DNA of 64,000 nt from Methylobacterium sp. E-066. Lineage in GTDB: Bacteria > Pseudomonadota > Alphaproteobacteria > Rhizobiales > Beijerinckiaceae. Below the pieces are notes generated by a model that saw only the letters and a list, made by a program, of their open reading frames with translations, had not been told where the DNA came from and ran no database searches. The stretch lies in contig NZ_JAKSYO010000193.1 in assembly GCF_022829635.1 (NCBI RefSeq), positions 1 through 64,000 on the forward strand. Direction: 5' to 3'. Position 1 is the first letter of the stretch. Every line of letters begins with the position of its first letter. Positions 26,157-34,531 of this stretch are shown piece by piece. A program made the position numbers and the translations under genes.

Positions 26157-26819
26157 ATGCGCGTCCGCGCCGCCTGCCTCGCCGGCCTGCTGCTCGCGGG
26201 GCCGGCCGCCGCCCAGGATGTCGGCGGCTTCAGCCGCCGGAGCGAGCCGGGCGCGTTCGACTTCTACGTGCTGGCCCTGTCGTGGTCGCCGACCTACTGC
26301 GCCGGCGTCGGCGAGCGCCGGAACGACGTGCAATGCACCCCCGGCCGGGGCCTCGGCTTCGTCGTCCACGGGCTGTGGCCGCAACACGCCCGCGGCTACC
26401 CGCAGAACTGCTCCGCGGTGGAGCGCGCGCCGACCCGGCAGGCACTGGAGGTGGCCGGGCAGGTCTATCCGAGCGAGGGGCTCGCCCGGCACGAATGGCG
26501 CGCCCACGGCACCTGTTCCGGCCTCGATCCCACCAGCTACTTCCAGGCCGCCCGCGACGCGCGCCTCGCCGTGACGATCCCCGACGGGCTGAAGGGCGGC
26601 GGTGCTCCGCAAACTTTGGCGCCGATCGAGATCGCCCGGCAATTCGTGGCCGCCAACCGCGGCCTGCGTCCCGATATGATGGCGGTGACCTGCACCCGCG
26701 GGCAGCTCCAGGAGGTGCGGATCTGCTTCTCCAAGGACCTACGCAGCTTCGCTCCTTGCCCCGAGGTCGCCCGCGGCAATTGCCGCGCGCCGGACGTCAC
26801 GCTGGACGCCGCCCGCTGA
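26157..26819 (+). CDS. Ribonuclease T2 family protein
   Basis: A 220-residue secreted RNase. The signal peptide is about residues 1-20 (ending AAAQ). Both catalytic segments are present: FVVHGLWPQ (first catalytic histidine) and HEWRAHGTC (Glu and second histidine). Cysteines at TYCAGV, VQCTPG, NCSAV, GTCSG, VTCTRG, RICFSK, FAPCP and GNCRA could form the usual disulfides. The enzyme cuts single-stranded RNA in the periplasm through a 2',3'-cyclic phosphate. It is almost fused to the upstream exported protein gene, so the two are probably one operon. Confidence 0.92.
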   Translation: MRVRAACLAGLLLAGPAAAQDVGGFSRRSEPGAFDFYVLALSWSPTYCAGVGERRNDVQCTPGRGLGFVVHGLWPQHARGYPQNCSAVERAPTRQALEVAGQVYPSEGLARHEWRAHGTCSGLDPTSYFQAARDARLAVTIPDGLKGGGAPQTLAPIEIARQFVAANRGLRPDMMAVTCTRGQLQEVRICFSKDLRSFAPCPEVARGNCRAPDVTLDAAR

Positions 26820-26885
26820 TTTATTTGGCCGGTTTCGCGGTTTGAGGCTGGACCCGGATCGCGCGATCCGCTTCAGGGCGCAGCC

Positions 26886-27734
26886 ATGAACTATCGGCAC
26901 GCCTTCCACGCCGGCAACCATGCCGACGTGCTCAAGCATCTCGTCCTGGCGCGGGTGCTCGCGCATCTCTGCCTGAAGGACAAGCCGTTCCGGGCGCTCG
27001 ACGCCTTCGCGGGCCTCGGGATCTACGACCTGACCGCCGACGAGGCCTCCCGAACCGGCGAATGGCGGGACGGCTGGGGCCGGATGGACGAGCCGTTCGC
27101 GCCGGAGGTCGAGGCGCTGCTCGCGCCCTACCGGGAGGCCGTGGCGGCGGTGCAGGCCCGCTACGGCGCCACCGCCTATCCCGGCTCGCCGGCCATGATC
27201 CGCGAGGCGCTGCGGCCGGGCGACAAGGGCGTGTTCGTCGAACTCCACCCGGAGGACGCCGCGACCCTGCGGGACCGCTACGAACGCGACGGGCGCACCA
27301 AGGTCCTGAACCTCGACGGCTGGACCGCCGTCAACGCCCAGATCCCGCACCCGGAGCGCCGCGGCCTCGTGCTGATCGACCCGCCCTACGAGGTGCCGGG
27401 CGAGGTCGAGCGCCTCGGCAGCCATCTCGCCCGCGCGGTGGCGAAATGGCCGACCGGGATTTTCCTGGCCTGGTATCCGATCAAGGACGCGGCTGCGATC
27501 GACCGCATGGTCCGCGACCTCGACGCCGCCCTGCCCCGTCCGGCCCTGCGCCTCGACCTGCTGATCGACCGGCCGGACGACCCGACGCGGCTCTCCGGCA
27601 GCGGGTTGATCGTGGTCAATCCGCCCTGGCGCCTGGCCGAAGAGGCGCTTCTGTTCTTGCCGGCCCTAGCACAGCGGCTGGCTCGGGAGGCGTTCGGCGG
27701 ATTTCGCTGCGATTCGCTCGGTCGTGAGAGCTGA
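26886..27734 (+). CDS. rlmJ: 23S rRNA (adenine-2030-N6)-methyltransferase RlmJ
   Basis: A 282-residue protein of the RlmJ (YhiR/ComJ) family, which methylates A2030 of 23S rRNA. Typical marks are the first residues NYRHAFHAGNHADVLKHLVL, the SAM-binding turn LDAFAGLGIYDL, FVELHPEDAATLR, VLNLDGW, and the catalytic DPPYE. The length equals E. coli RlmJ (280). It starts 66 bases after the RNase gene. Confidence 0.93.
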   Translation: MNYRHAFHAGNHADVLKHLVLARVLAHLCLKDKPFRALDAFAGLGIYDLTADEASRTGEWRDGWGRMDEPFAPEVEALLAPYREAVAAVQARYGATAYPGSPAMIREALRPGDKGVFVELHPEDAATLRDRYERDGRTKVLNLDGWTAVNAQIPHPERRGLVLIDPPYEVPGEVERLGSHLARAVAKWPTGIFLAWYPIKDAAAIDRMVRDLDAALPRPALRLDLLIDRPDDPTRLSGSGLIVVNPPWRLAEEALLFLPALAQRLAREAFGGFRCDSLGRES

Positions 27735-27958
27735 TTCGTCACTATTGATTCGGGGCGGCAAGGCCGGAACAATTCTTTAAGAGATTTCGCACAAGTGCGG
27801 CCAACTCTGTTGTGGCGCTAAAGCCACATTTCCCGGCCGACCCGCGTTGTGAGCCCCGGAATGACTAAAAACTAGGCAAGTGCCGTTAGTTTGCTTTTGT
27901 ATCATTCACGGGTCGGTGTCAGCTTGGCCGGGAACCAATTCGAACGAGCTGCGACATC

Positions 27959-29236
27959 ATGCTGAAGCGATCCACCCTGGCCGGCCTGGCCACCGTGCTG
28001 CTCTCCACGACCAGCATCCTCGCGGCCGACCTGCAGACCAAGGCGCCCGTGCCGGTGCCGCCCCCGGCCGAGCCCTGCAAGGCCACGCTCCTGGGCCCGA
28101 CCTATAGCGGCACGATCAAGGCCAACCCGAACCCGACCTGCTTCTCGGCCGGTCCGCTGGGCGACCTCTATGTCGGCGGTGCCGTCACCGGCTACGGCTA
28201 CACGCAGACCAACCCGTTCGCGTCGTTCTCGACGCCGGCCGCCCCCAATGACCGGGATCGCTCCGCGCGGTTCGATTTCTCGAACATCCAGGGCATCATT
28301 CAGAAGCCCGAGGGCGCGTTCCAGTTCTACATCCAGGCTGGCGGCTACTCGATCCCGCAGCTCGGCTTCCCGACCCTCGGGACGTTCACCCAGACCGACC
28401 TGCTGTTCGGCCCGGTCCCGGTCGCCTTCGGCAAGATCCAGATCAACGATGAATGGTCGGTCCAGGGCGGACGGATGTTCACCCTGATCGGCACCGAGCT
28501 GCTGTTCACCTATCAGAACCTGAACATCAACCGCGGCCTCCTGTTCGTGCAGGAGAACTTCATCAACCAGGGTGTGCAGGTCAATTACGCCAGCGGCCCG
28601 CTCTCGGTCTCGCTCGCCGGCACCGACGGCTTCTTCTCCAACGAGATCACCTGGTTCACCGGCAACGTCGCCTACAAGCTCGACGACTTCAACACGATCG
28701 GCGTCAACGGCGGCCTCAACGTCGGGCGCACCAACGCCCTCGATCGCAGCCCACGCTACCAGTTCGCGACGCCGAACGCGCAGCAGAACAGCGGCATCTT
28801 CAACATCAACTACACCTACGCGAACGGTCCCTGGATCGTCTCGCCGTACTTCCAGTTCACCAACGTCGAGCGTGACGTCCGCGTCGGGATCAACAACACC
28901 GCATCGACCTACGGCGGTGCCCTGCTGGCGGCCTATTCCTTCACCGACAACTTCTCGCTGGCCGGCCGCGTCGAATACACCGAGCAGACCGGCGTGCGGG
29001 GCTCCGGCGGAACGAACCTGCTCGGCTTCGGTGCCGGCAGCAACGCCTTCTCGGTCACCGTCACGCCGACCTTCACGTTCGACCGCTACTTCTTCCGGGT
29101 CGAGTACGCCCATGTCGAACTCGGCGGCATCACCCGCGGAAATCTCGCCGAGGGCACGCTGGGCAGCGGCTTCGGCCGCACCGGCAACCGCACCTCGCAG
29201 GACCGCTACATGGTCGAGACCGGCATCACCTTCTGA
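27959..29236 (+). CDS. Outer-membrane beta-barrel porin
   Basis: A 425-residue exported protein. A signal peptide (about 1-22, ending ILA) is followed by a proline-rich linker KAPVPVPPPAEPC. The rest alternates polar and aromatic residues in many short strands and ends in GITF, the terminal phenylalanine needed for barrel insertion. The layout resembles the porin-like outer-membrane proteins common in Methylobacterium. Two cysteines (about 40 and 61) may form a disulfide near the N-terminus. Substrate unknown. The 220 bases upstream are AT-rich and probably hold a strong promoter, and a strong terminator follows. Confidence 0.85.
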   Translation: MLKRSTLAGLATVLLSTTSILAADLQTKAPVPVPPPAEPCKATLLGPTYSGTIKANPNPTCFSAGPLGDLYVGGAVTGYGYTQTNPFASFSTPAAPNDRDRSARFDFSNIQGIIQKPEGAFQFYIQAGGYSIPQLGFPTLGTFTQTDLLFGPVPVAFGKIQINDEWSVQGGRMFTLIGTELLFTYQNLNINRGLLFVQENFINQGVQVNYASGPLSVSLAGTDGFFSNEITWFTGNVAYKLDDFNTIGVNGGLNVGRTNALDRSPRYQFATPNAQQNSGIFNINYTYANGPWIVSPYFQFTNVERDVRVGINNTASTYGGALLAAYSFTDNFSLAGRVEYTEQTGVRGSGGTNLLGFGAGSNAFSVTVTPTFTFDRYFFRVEYAHVELGGITRGNLAEGTLGSGFGRTGNRTSQDRYMVETGITF

Positions 29237-29274
29237 TCCAATTCCCCATACCGGCCTCCGGGCCGGACGTTTTG

Positions 29275-29304
29275 AACCCCCGGGCGCGAGCCCGGGGGTT
29301 TTTT
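29275..29304 (+). terminator. Rho-independent terminator after the porin gene
   Basis: A perfect 11-bp GC-rich stem (29275-29285 with 29290-29300) closes a GCGA tetraloop and runs directly into a tract of Ts (29299-29304). It lies 38 bases after the porin stop and is the clearest intrinsic terminator in the window. Confidence 0.95.
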
Positions 29305-29403
29305 CTTGCCTGTAAAAAAAAGCTGAACGTCTTCCGAAAAACCGAGATTATCTCGCGTTGATCCGCGAACTTTAATATAGAAATCTTCCAAACTCACAAT
29401 GAT

Positions 29404-29417
29404 CGCGATCTATCGCG
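29404..29417. promoter_or_regulatory. Small perfect palindrome upstream of hypothetical gene
   Basis: CGCGAT and ATCGCG flank a two-base centre in an AT-rich region 110 bases before the ATG at 29529. It could be an operator. Nothing identifies the regulator. Confidence 0.3.
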
Positions 29418-29528
29418 AGTTATCAGGACAGTTCGAGCAAGCTTTAAAGCGCTCGGAACTTGCGATGGTATGGGCGTATCACCTAATGTGCTTCGCTCGT
29501 AACGCGTGAATGTTGGGGGCCTCTGGAA

Positions 29529-29846
29529 ATGCCGGTGATCAAGGTTTTGTCGGACACGTTGCGGAGTGTCGCCGCGCCCGGCATGTCGCCGAAGGCGTTG
29601 CGCGCCGCCGTCCGGGAGAAGCATCCCGATGCATCCAAGAGAGATATCGTGCGGGCCGCCTTCTATGCGTTGACCGAGGAGCAATCGCAGGATCTGGCCT
29701 GCCTGGCCGAATTGCACGGCTTCGCCCTCGTCGAGCGCGTGTCCGAGGATGAGCGGACCATCAAGGTGGACGGCCACAAGAAGAAGCGCCGGGTCGCCAA
29801 GACGGCCGAGGCTGCGACCGCCGAATTGGCCGAAGCGCTGAACTGA
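29529..29846 (+). CDS. Hypothetical 105-residue protein
   Basis: A small soluble protein with a basic and alanine-rich C-terminus (GHKKKRRVAKTAEAATAELAEALN). No domain is recognised. The sequence KALRAAVREKHPDASKRDIVRAAF recalls helical DNA- or RNA-binding segments, but this is not a family call. It follows an AT-rich gap of about 220 bases that contains the palindrome CGCGATCTATCGCG at 29404-29417, possibly an operator. Start chosen at the ATG at 29529 (weak TCTGGA site upstream). Confidence 0.6.
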   Translation: MPVIKVLSDTLRSVAAPGMSPKALRAAVREKHPDASKRDIVRAAFYALTEEQSQDLACLAELHGFALVERVSEDERTIKVDGHKKKRRVAKTAEAATAELAEALN

Positions 29847-29894
29847 AGGCGGCAGCGGCCATCCTGCATCGCGAGGAATCGCGATCGGTGTCGC

Positions 29895-30461
29895 TCAGTC
29901 CCGCCGGAGCAAGCGCCGGCCGGGCCGGTGCCCCTCCTCCCCGGTATCGCGGAACCCGAGCTTCTGCAGGAGGCCCCAGGAGGCGACGTTGCCGGGGCGG
30001 CATTCCGCCACGATGATGCGCGCCGGGAAGCGCCGGGCGAGAAGCCCTAGGATCGCCGAGACCGCCTCGAAGGCATAACCGCGCCCGCGCGCCGCGCCGC
30101 CGACCCAGTAGCCGATCTCGATCGCGCCGGGACCGCGCAGATGCGTCCCGACGACGCCGACAAGGCCCGACCCGGCTGCGGCCGGCCGTGGTTCCGGATC
30201 GGCGTCCTGCGCGCCGCTGCCGCGCATCCAGGCCCCCAGGAAGCGGTCCTGGCCGCGCGCACCGCTGCGGATCAGGTCTTCGGCATCGCGCACCGTGAAG
30301 GGCGCCGGCAGGAAATCGACCGCCGCGGTGATGGCCGGGTCGTCGGTGAGCCGGCGCAGGTCCTGGGCATCCTCGGGCCGCAGGGCCGCGATCGACAGCC
30401 GGGCGGTCTCGAGCCGGGGCAGGTCGGCGAGGCTGTCACGGGTGGCGCGGATGGTAAACAT
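29895..30461 (-). CDS. GNAT family N-acetyltransferase (RimJ/RimL-like)
   Basis: A protein of about 188 residues from the ATG at 30461. In-frame ATGs at 30506 and 30521 would lengthen it. It opens LETARLSIAALRPEDAQDLRRL, the usual RimJ/RimL type start. IEIGYWVGGAARGRGYAFEAVSAIL is the acetyl-CoA-binding motif, and NVASWGLLQKLGFRDTGE is the C-terminal helix. The family acetylates amino groups of ribosomal proteins or small molecules. The target is unknown. It is convergent with the preceding hypothetical gene. Confidence 0.85.
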   Translation of the reverse strand: MFTIRATRDSLADLPRLETARLSIAALRPEDAQDLRRLTDDPAITAAVDFLPAPFTVRDAEDLIRSGARGQDRFLGAWMRGSGAQDADPEPRPAAAGSGLVGVVGTHLRGPGAIEIGYWVGGAARGRGYAFEAVSAILGLLARRFPARIIVAECRPGNVASWGLLQKLGFRDTGEEGHRPGRRLLRRD

Positions 30462-30651
30462 CGTTCCGATGTGGGGTGGCGGCCGGGCCGGAAAAGGCAC
30501 GGTCATGCCCCCCGGTTTCATCCCGCGAAGACTTCGACGACTCGTCGAACAGAGCGCGGCGCGGTCACGGATAGGCCGGACGGGAACGGTTGCTTAACCT
30601 GAATCCGTCTTCATTGGGGCATCAAGTTGCGTCAGGCAAACGGGTGCGTCG

Positions 30652-32100
30652 ATGCGGGTGCGCGGTACGGGTCGAGGGTTACGGACGCTGTCGCGCGTCG
30701 CCCTCATCGGCATCATCGGCGGCGGTGCCGCCGCCTGTTCCTCGGACGCATCGCGCCTGAGCAACCCATTCTCCAACCCCTTCTCGTCGGAGCCTGCCGC
30801 CACCGGCAGCCTGCCGGAGGGCGGCCTCAAGCCGGCGCCGGCGATCCGCACCGGCCGGATCCAGTCCGAGGCGCTCGGCGCCCCCGGCGCGACCCCGCGC
30901 CCGGCGGCCACGGCGATCCCGGCCCCGACTCCGGCGGCCGCTCCGGCCACCCGCGTCGCCTCCACCGGCACCCCCGGCTGGAGCGCGCAGGGCGGCACCC
31001 AGATCACGGTGTCGAAGAACGACAGCCTGAACCAGATGTCGACCCGCTTCGGCGTGCCCGCCTCGGCGATCCTGTCGGCCAACGGCCTGTCCAACGCCAG
31101 CCAGATCACCCCCGGCCGACAGATCGTGATCCCGGTCTACAACGCCTCCGGGCTGAACCCGGCCGCGGCCCCGATGACCGCGCGTCCGGCCCGGGCCGCC
31201 GAGGAGAAGCGCGAGGACGCCCGGCAGATCGAAGCCAAGGTTCCCTCCAAGCGCGAGGACGCCAAGGAGGCGGCCAAGCGTGAGGAGGCCAAGCGCGAAG
31301 AGACCAAGCGGGCCGCCGCCGAGAAGGAAGCGGACCGCAAGGAAGCGCTCGCCCGGGATACCGCCGCCCGCAAGGTCGCGGAAGAAAAATCCCGCAAGGA
31401 GGCGTCCCTGAAGGAGGCCGACAAGAAGAAGCACGTCCGCCCGGGCCAGGTCGCCAAGGCGGACGAGAAGAAGGCCGATCCGAAGGCGGATGCGAAGGCC
31501 AAGGCCGAGGCGAAGGCTCAGGAAGCCAAGGCCGAGGCTAAGGCGTCCGCGAAGGCCGAGGCCACCCAGAAACTCGCCGAGGCCAAGGCCGCCAAGGAGG
31601 CGGCCCAGAAGGCCGCCGCCGCGGAGAAGCCCGAGAAGGTCGCCGCCAAGGAGGCGCCGAAGCCGGTCGCCGCGGCCGCGCCGGCCAAGCCCGAGCCCGC
31701 CGCCACCGGCTCGGTCGCCGATGCGACCCCGTCCGAGAGCTTCCGCTGGCCCGCCAAGGGCCGTGTGATCTCGGGCTACGGCACCTCGGGCAACGAGGGC
31801 ATCAACATCGCGGTGCCGGAAGGCACGCCAGTCAAGGCCGCCGAGGAAGGCACCGTGGCCTATGCCGGCTCGGACGTGAAGGGCTACGGCAAGCTGGTGC
31901 TGGTGCGCCACGCCAACGGCTTCGTCTCGGCCTACGCCCATAACGGCGAGATCGACGTGAAGCCCGGCGACAAGGTCAAGCGCGGCCAGACCATCGCCAA
32001 GTCCGGCGCGTCGGGCAACGTGACCTCGCCGCAGCTGCACTTCGAGATCCGCAAGGGCGGCTCGCCCGTGGACCCGATGTCCCAGCTCGCCAGCAACTGA
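30652..32100 (+). CDS. NlpD-like lipoprotein with LysM and degenerate LytM (M23) domain
   Basis: A 482-residue lipoprotein (lipobox GGGAAAC, Cys29). A LysM domain for peptidoglycan binding lies at about residues 115-160 (ITVSKNDSLNQMSTRFGV ... ITPGRQIVIP). Residues about 185-345 are a Lys/Glu/Ala-rich, highly charged helical linker. The M23 domain is about 358-478. Its zinc ligands are incomplete: the usual HxGxDIA reads NEGINIAVP and the usual HLHFE reads QLHFE. As in E. coli NlpD and EnvC, it should therefore not cut the wall itself but activate amidases during cell separation. In many proteobacteria it follows pcm; here it lies 7 kb away. Confidence 0.88.
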   Translation: MRVRGTGRGLRTLSRVALIGIIGGGAAACSSDASRLSNPFSNPFSSEPAATGSLPEGGLKPAPAIRTGRIQSEALGAPGATPRPAATAIPAPTPAAAPATRVASTGTPGWSAQGGTQITVSKNDSLNQMSTRFGVPASAILSANGLSNASQITPGRQIVIPVYNASGLNPAAAPMTARPARAAEEKREDARQIEAKVPSKREDAKEAAKREEAKREETKRAAAEKEADRKEALARDTAARKVAEEKSRKEASLKEADKKKHVRPGQVAKADEKKADPKADAKAKAEAKAQEAKAEAKASAKAEATQKLAEAKAAKEAAQKAAAAEKPEKVAAKEAPKPVAAAAPAKPEPAATGSVADATPSESFRWPAKGRVISGYGTSGNEGINIAVPEGTPVKAAEEGTVAYAGSDVKGYGKLVLVRHANGFVSAYAHNGEIDVKPGDKVKRGQTIAKSGASGNVTSPQLHFEIRKGGSPVDPMSQLASN

Positions 32101-32193
32101 GGCGACACATTCGATACACAGCGCACGGCGGTCCCGAGAGGGGCCGCTGTTTTCGTTCGTGACGGCCCCTGTTGCGCCGTCAGGCCCCGGCGA

Positions 32194-32535
32194 TCAGACC
32201 TTGGGCGCCTGCAGCGTTCCGTCCGGGCTGTGCTGGTCCACCGCCTCCGGCAGGGCCTTGGCCAGGGTCGGAAACAGCTGGTCGACCGGAATGCCGAGCT
32301 TCTGCGCCATCTGGCGGACCTGCTCGTTGCCCAGGACCTTCTGGAGGTCGTCGGCGGTGATCGGCTCGTTCGGGCCGCGGCCCAGCCAGGAATTGACCTG
32401 GCTCTCGTAGCCGGAGCGGCGGAGCTGATCGAGCAGCGCGTTGAGGCCGCCGGGCAGGACCTGCTGGATGATACCGGGCAGCGCCTTGAGCGCCATCTGC
32501 CCGAGCGAACCGCCGAGACTATCGAGCAAGCTCAT
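32194..32535 (-). CDS. YidB/DUF937 family protein
   Basis: A 113-residue, mainly helical protein. SLLDSLGGSLG at the start, GGLNALLDQLRRSGYESQVNSWLGRGPNEPI in the middle and ITADDLQKVLG then QKLGIPVDQLFPTLAKALPE are the YidB (DUF937) pattern. The function of the family is not established. A second, more diverged member lies immediately upstream on the same strand, so the two may form an operon or be an old duplication. Confidence 0.85.
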   Translation of the reverse strand: MSLLDSLGGSLGQMALKALPGIIQQVLPGGLNALLDQLRRSGYESQVNSWLGRGPNEPITADDLQKVLGNEQVRQMAQKLGIPVDQLFPTLAKALPEAVDQHSPDGTLQAPKV

Positions 32536-32616
32536 CCTGATCCTCCTATCGATCCCCGTACGGGAGTATCATAGGGCGCGACCGGGTCCGGCCGAGGGCC
32601 GCCGCCGACAAAACGA

Positions 32617-33009
32617 TCAGCGGACCTGCGTGCTGAAGTTCGGCTGCGGCTTCAAGCGACCGTTCTCGCTCTGGGCCGCGACCGCCGCGGGCAGGAACTC
32701 GGCGAGCGCCGTCGCCACTCGGCCAGCCGGCAGATTGAGGTCGTAGGCCAGCCGCTCGGTGACCGCATCCGGCAGGCATTGCGCGACGGCGGCGACCGGG
32801 ACGGAGCGGTTCTCCCCGGACCCGATCCAGGAGTCGACGGCCTCGCCATGGCCGGTCTCGCGCAGCCGGTCCAGGAAGGCGACCAGGCCGCCCGGGTAAA
32901 ACTTGGCCAGCGCCAGGGCGAGCTTGCCGCTGCCGGTGCTCACGACCGCCCGGTCGGCCGCCGCGACCACGTCGCCGATCAGGGTCTTCACACCGTCGAG
33001 CAGGCCCAT
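32617..33009 (-). CDS. YidB/DUF937-like paralogue
   Basis: A 130-residue protein with the same layout as its downstream neighbour: GLLDGVKTLIG, PGGLVAFLDRLRETGHGEAVDSWIGSGENRSV, then YDLNLPAGRVATALAEFLPAAV. It is more diverged, with a longer N-terminal helix. Function unknown. Start at the ATG at 33009 next to divergent hydrolase gene. Confidence 0.78.
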   Translation of the reverse strand: MGLLDGVKTLIGDVVAAADRAVVSTGSGKLALALAKFYPGGLVAFLDRLRETGHGEAVDSWIGSGENRSVPVAAVAQCLPDAVTERLAYDLNLPAGRVATALAEFLPAAVAAQSENGRLKPQPNFSTQVR

Positions 33010-33133
33010 CGTGTCGTATCTCCCGGTTCCGTCACCGCGCCCAAGGTCGGGCGCGGCCGGCTGCCGACAAGAGCGGATGCGGCGATTGCGCGGGAAATCC
33101 GTTAGGGTGCCTGACGAATCGAGGGAGCGATCC

Positions 33134-34018
33134 GTGAAGCGCGTGCAGGCCGGTGTACTCGACGTCGCCTACAGGGAGGTCGGCCCGCCGGACGGCAAGC
33201 CGGCGGTGCTGCTCCACGGCTTCCCGTACGACATTCACGCCTACGACGCCGCGGCGGAGCGCCTGGCCGGGGCCGGGGTGCGCTGCCTGATCCCGTATCT
33301 GCGGGGCTACGGGCCGACCCGGTTCCGCGATCCCGCCACCCTGCGCTCCGGCGAGCAGGCGGCCCTCGGGGCTGACCTCCTGGCCTTCCTGGACGCGCTC
33401 GGAATCGAGCGGGCCGTGCTCGCGGGCTACGATTGGGGCGGCCGGGCGGCCTGCGTGGTCGCGGCGCTCTGGCCGGGTCGGGCGGCGGGGCTGGTGAGCT
33501 GCGGCGTGGGCTACAACATCCAGAATATCCCGGTCTCGGGGAACCCGGCGGCGCCGGACGTCGAGCACAGGTTGTGGTACCAGTATTACCTCCACGGCGA
33601 GCGCGGCCGCGCCGGCCTGGCGGCCAACCGCGCGCAATTCTGCGAATTGTTGTGGCGGCTTTGGTCCCCGACCTGGCCGTTCTCCGAAGAGACCTACGGC
33701 CGGACCGCCCGATCCTTCGAAGAAAACCCGGAATTCGTCGACGTGGTGGTCCACTCCTACCGCCACCGCTTCGGCCTGGTCTCCGGCGACCCGGCGCTGG
33801 TCGAGATCGAGGCCCGGCTGGCGGCCCAGCCCGAGATCGCCGTGCCGTCGGTGGTCCTGCTCGGGGCCGACGACGGCGTCGGGCCGCCGCCGGCGACCGA
33901 CACCGACGCGCAGCACTTCACCGGGCCGTACCGGCGCGCCGTCGTCGCGGGGGTCGGCCACAACTTTCCCCAGGAGGCGCCGGACGCCTTCGCGGAGGCG
34001 GTTCTCGGCCTGCTGTGA
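33134..34018 (+). CDS. Alpha/beta hydrolase with aspartate nucleophile (epoxide-hydrolase-like)
   Basis: A 294-residue cytoplasmic hydrolase. HGFP (residues 28-31) forms the oxyanion region, RGYGPT follows strand 4, and the nucleophile elbow reads AGYDWGGRA with Asp100. GVGHNFPQEAP holds the catalytic histidine. An aspartate in the elbow points to an epoxide hydrolase or dehalogenase rather than an esterase. The lid region around YNIQNIPVSG is not diagnostic. The start is the GTG at 33134 after a GAGGGAG site; the frame is open further upstream but without a ribosome site. Confidence 0.83.
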   Translation: MKRVQAGVLDVAYREVGPPDGKPAVLLHGFPYDIHAYDAAAERLAGAGVRCLIPYLRGYGPTRFRDPATLRSGEQAALGADLLAFLDALGIERAVLAGYDWGGRAACVVAALWPGRAAGLVSCGVGYNIQNIPVSGNPAAPDVEHRLWYQYYLHGERGRAGLAANRAQFCELLWRLWSPTWPFSEETYGRTARSFEENPEFVDVVVHSYRHRFGLVSGDPALVEIEARLAAQPEIAVPSVVLLGADDGVGPPPATDTDAQHFTGPYRRAVVAGVGHNFPQEAPDAFAEAVLGLL

Positions 34019-34138
34019 TGGCCTGAGCGCGGGGCGTTGCTTTCGGGAAGCCCCTGGCTATAGTCCGCGCGCTTTCAGACAGGTCTGCACACGCCGCAAT
34101 CGGCGGCAGGCCTGCGTGCCAATCGCAGGAGACGCTCG

Positions 34139-34474
34139 TTGATCACCCCCGCCTTCGCGCAAGGGGCCGCTACGGCCGCTGGCGGAGCGGAGATCGCCTT
34201 TCAGGTGATCCCGTTCGTCCTGATCTTCGTGATCATGTATTTCCTGATCCTGCGACCGCAGCAGAAACGGGTCAAGGACCACCAGGCGCTGATCAAGGCG
34301 GTCCGCCGGGACGACACGATCGTCACCAATGGCGGCCTGGTCGGGCGGGTCGTGAAGGCCGTGGACGATCAGTCCGAGATCGAGGTCGAGATCGCCCCGA
34401 ACGTCCGCGTGCGGGTCGTCCGGACGATGATCTCCGAGGTCCGCGCCAAGGGCGGACCGGCCAAGGCCGCCTGA
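34139..34474 (+). CDS. yajC: Preprotein translocase subunit YajC
   Basis: A 111-residue protein with one membrane helix (FQVIPFVLIFVIMYFLIL) followed by RPQQKRVKDHQALIKAV, VTNGGLVGRVVK and a beta-rich C-terminus. YajC associates with SecDF at the Sec translocon. The start codon is an unusual TTG at 34139; it is chosen because AGGAGA lies six bases upstream and gives the normal N-terminus ITPAFAQ. It is the first gene of yajC-secD-secF. Confidence 0.94.
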   Translation: MITPAFAQGAATAAGGAEIAFQVIPFVLIFVIMYFLILRPQQKRVKDHQALIKAVRRDDTIVTNGGLVGRVVKAVDDQSEIEVEIAPNVRVRVVRTMISEVRAKGGPAKAA

Positions 34475-34531
34475 CACCTTCCATGAAGCGGCCGGCGTAA
34501 CCCGCCGGCTTGACAGAGAAAACACCGGCCG

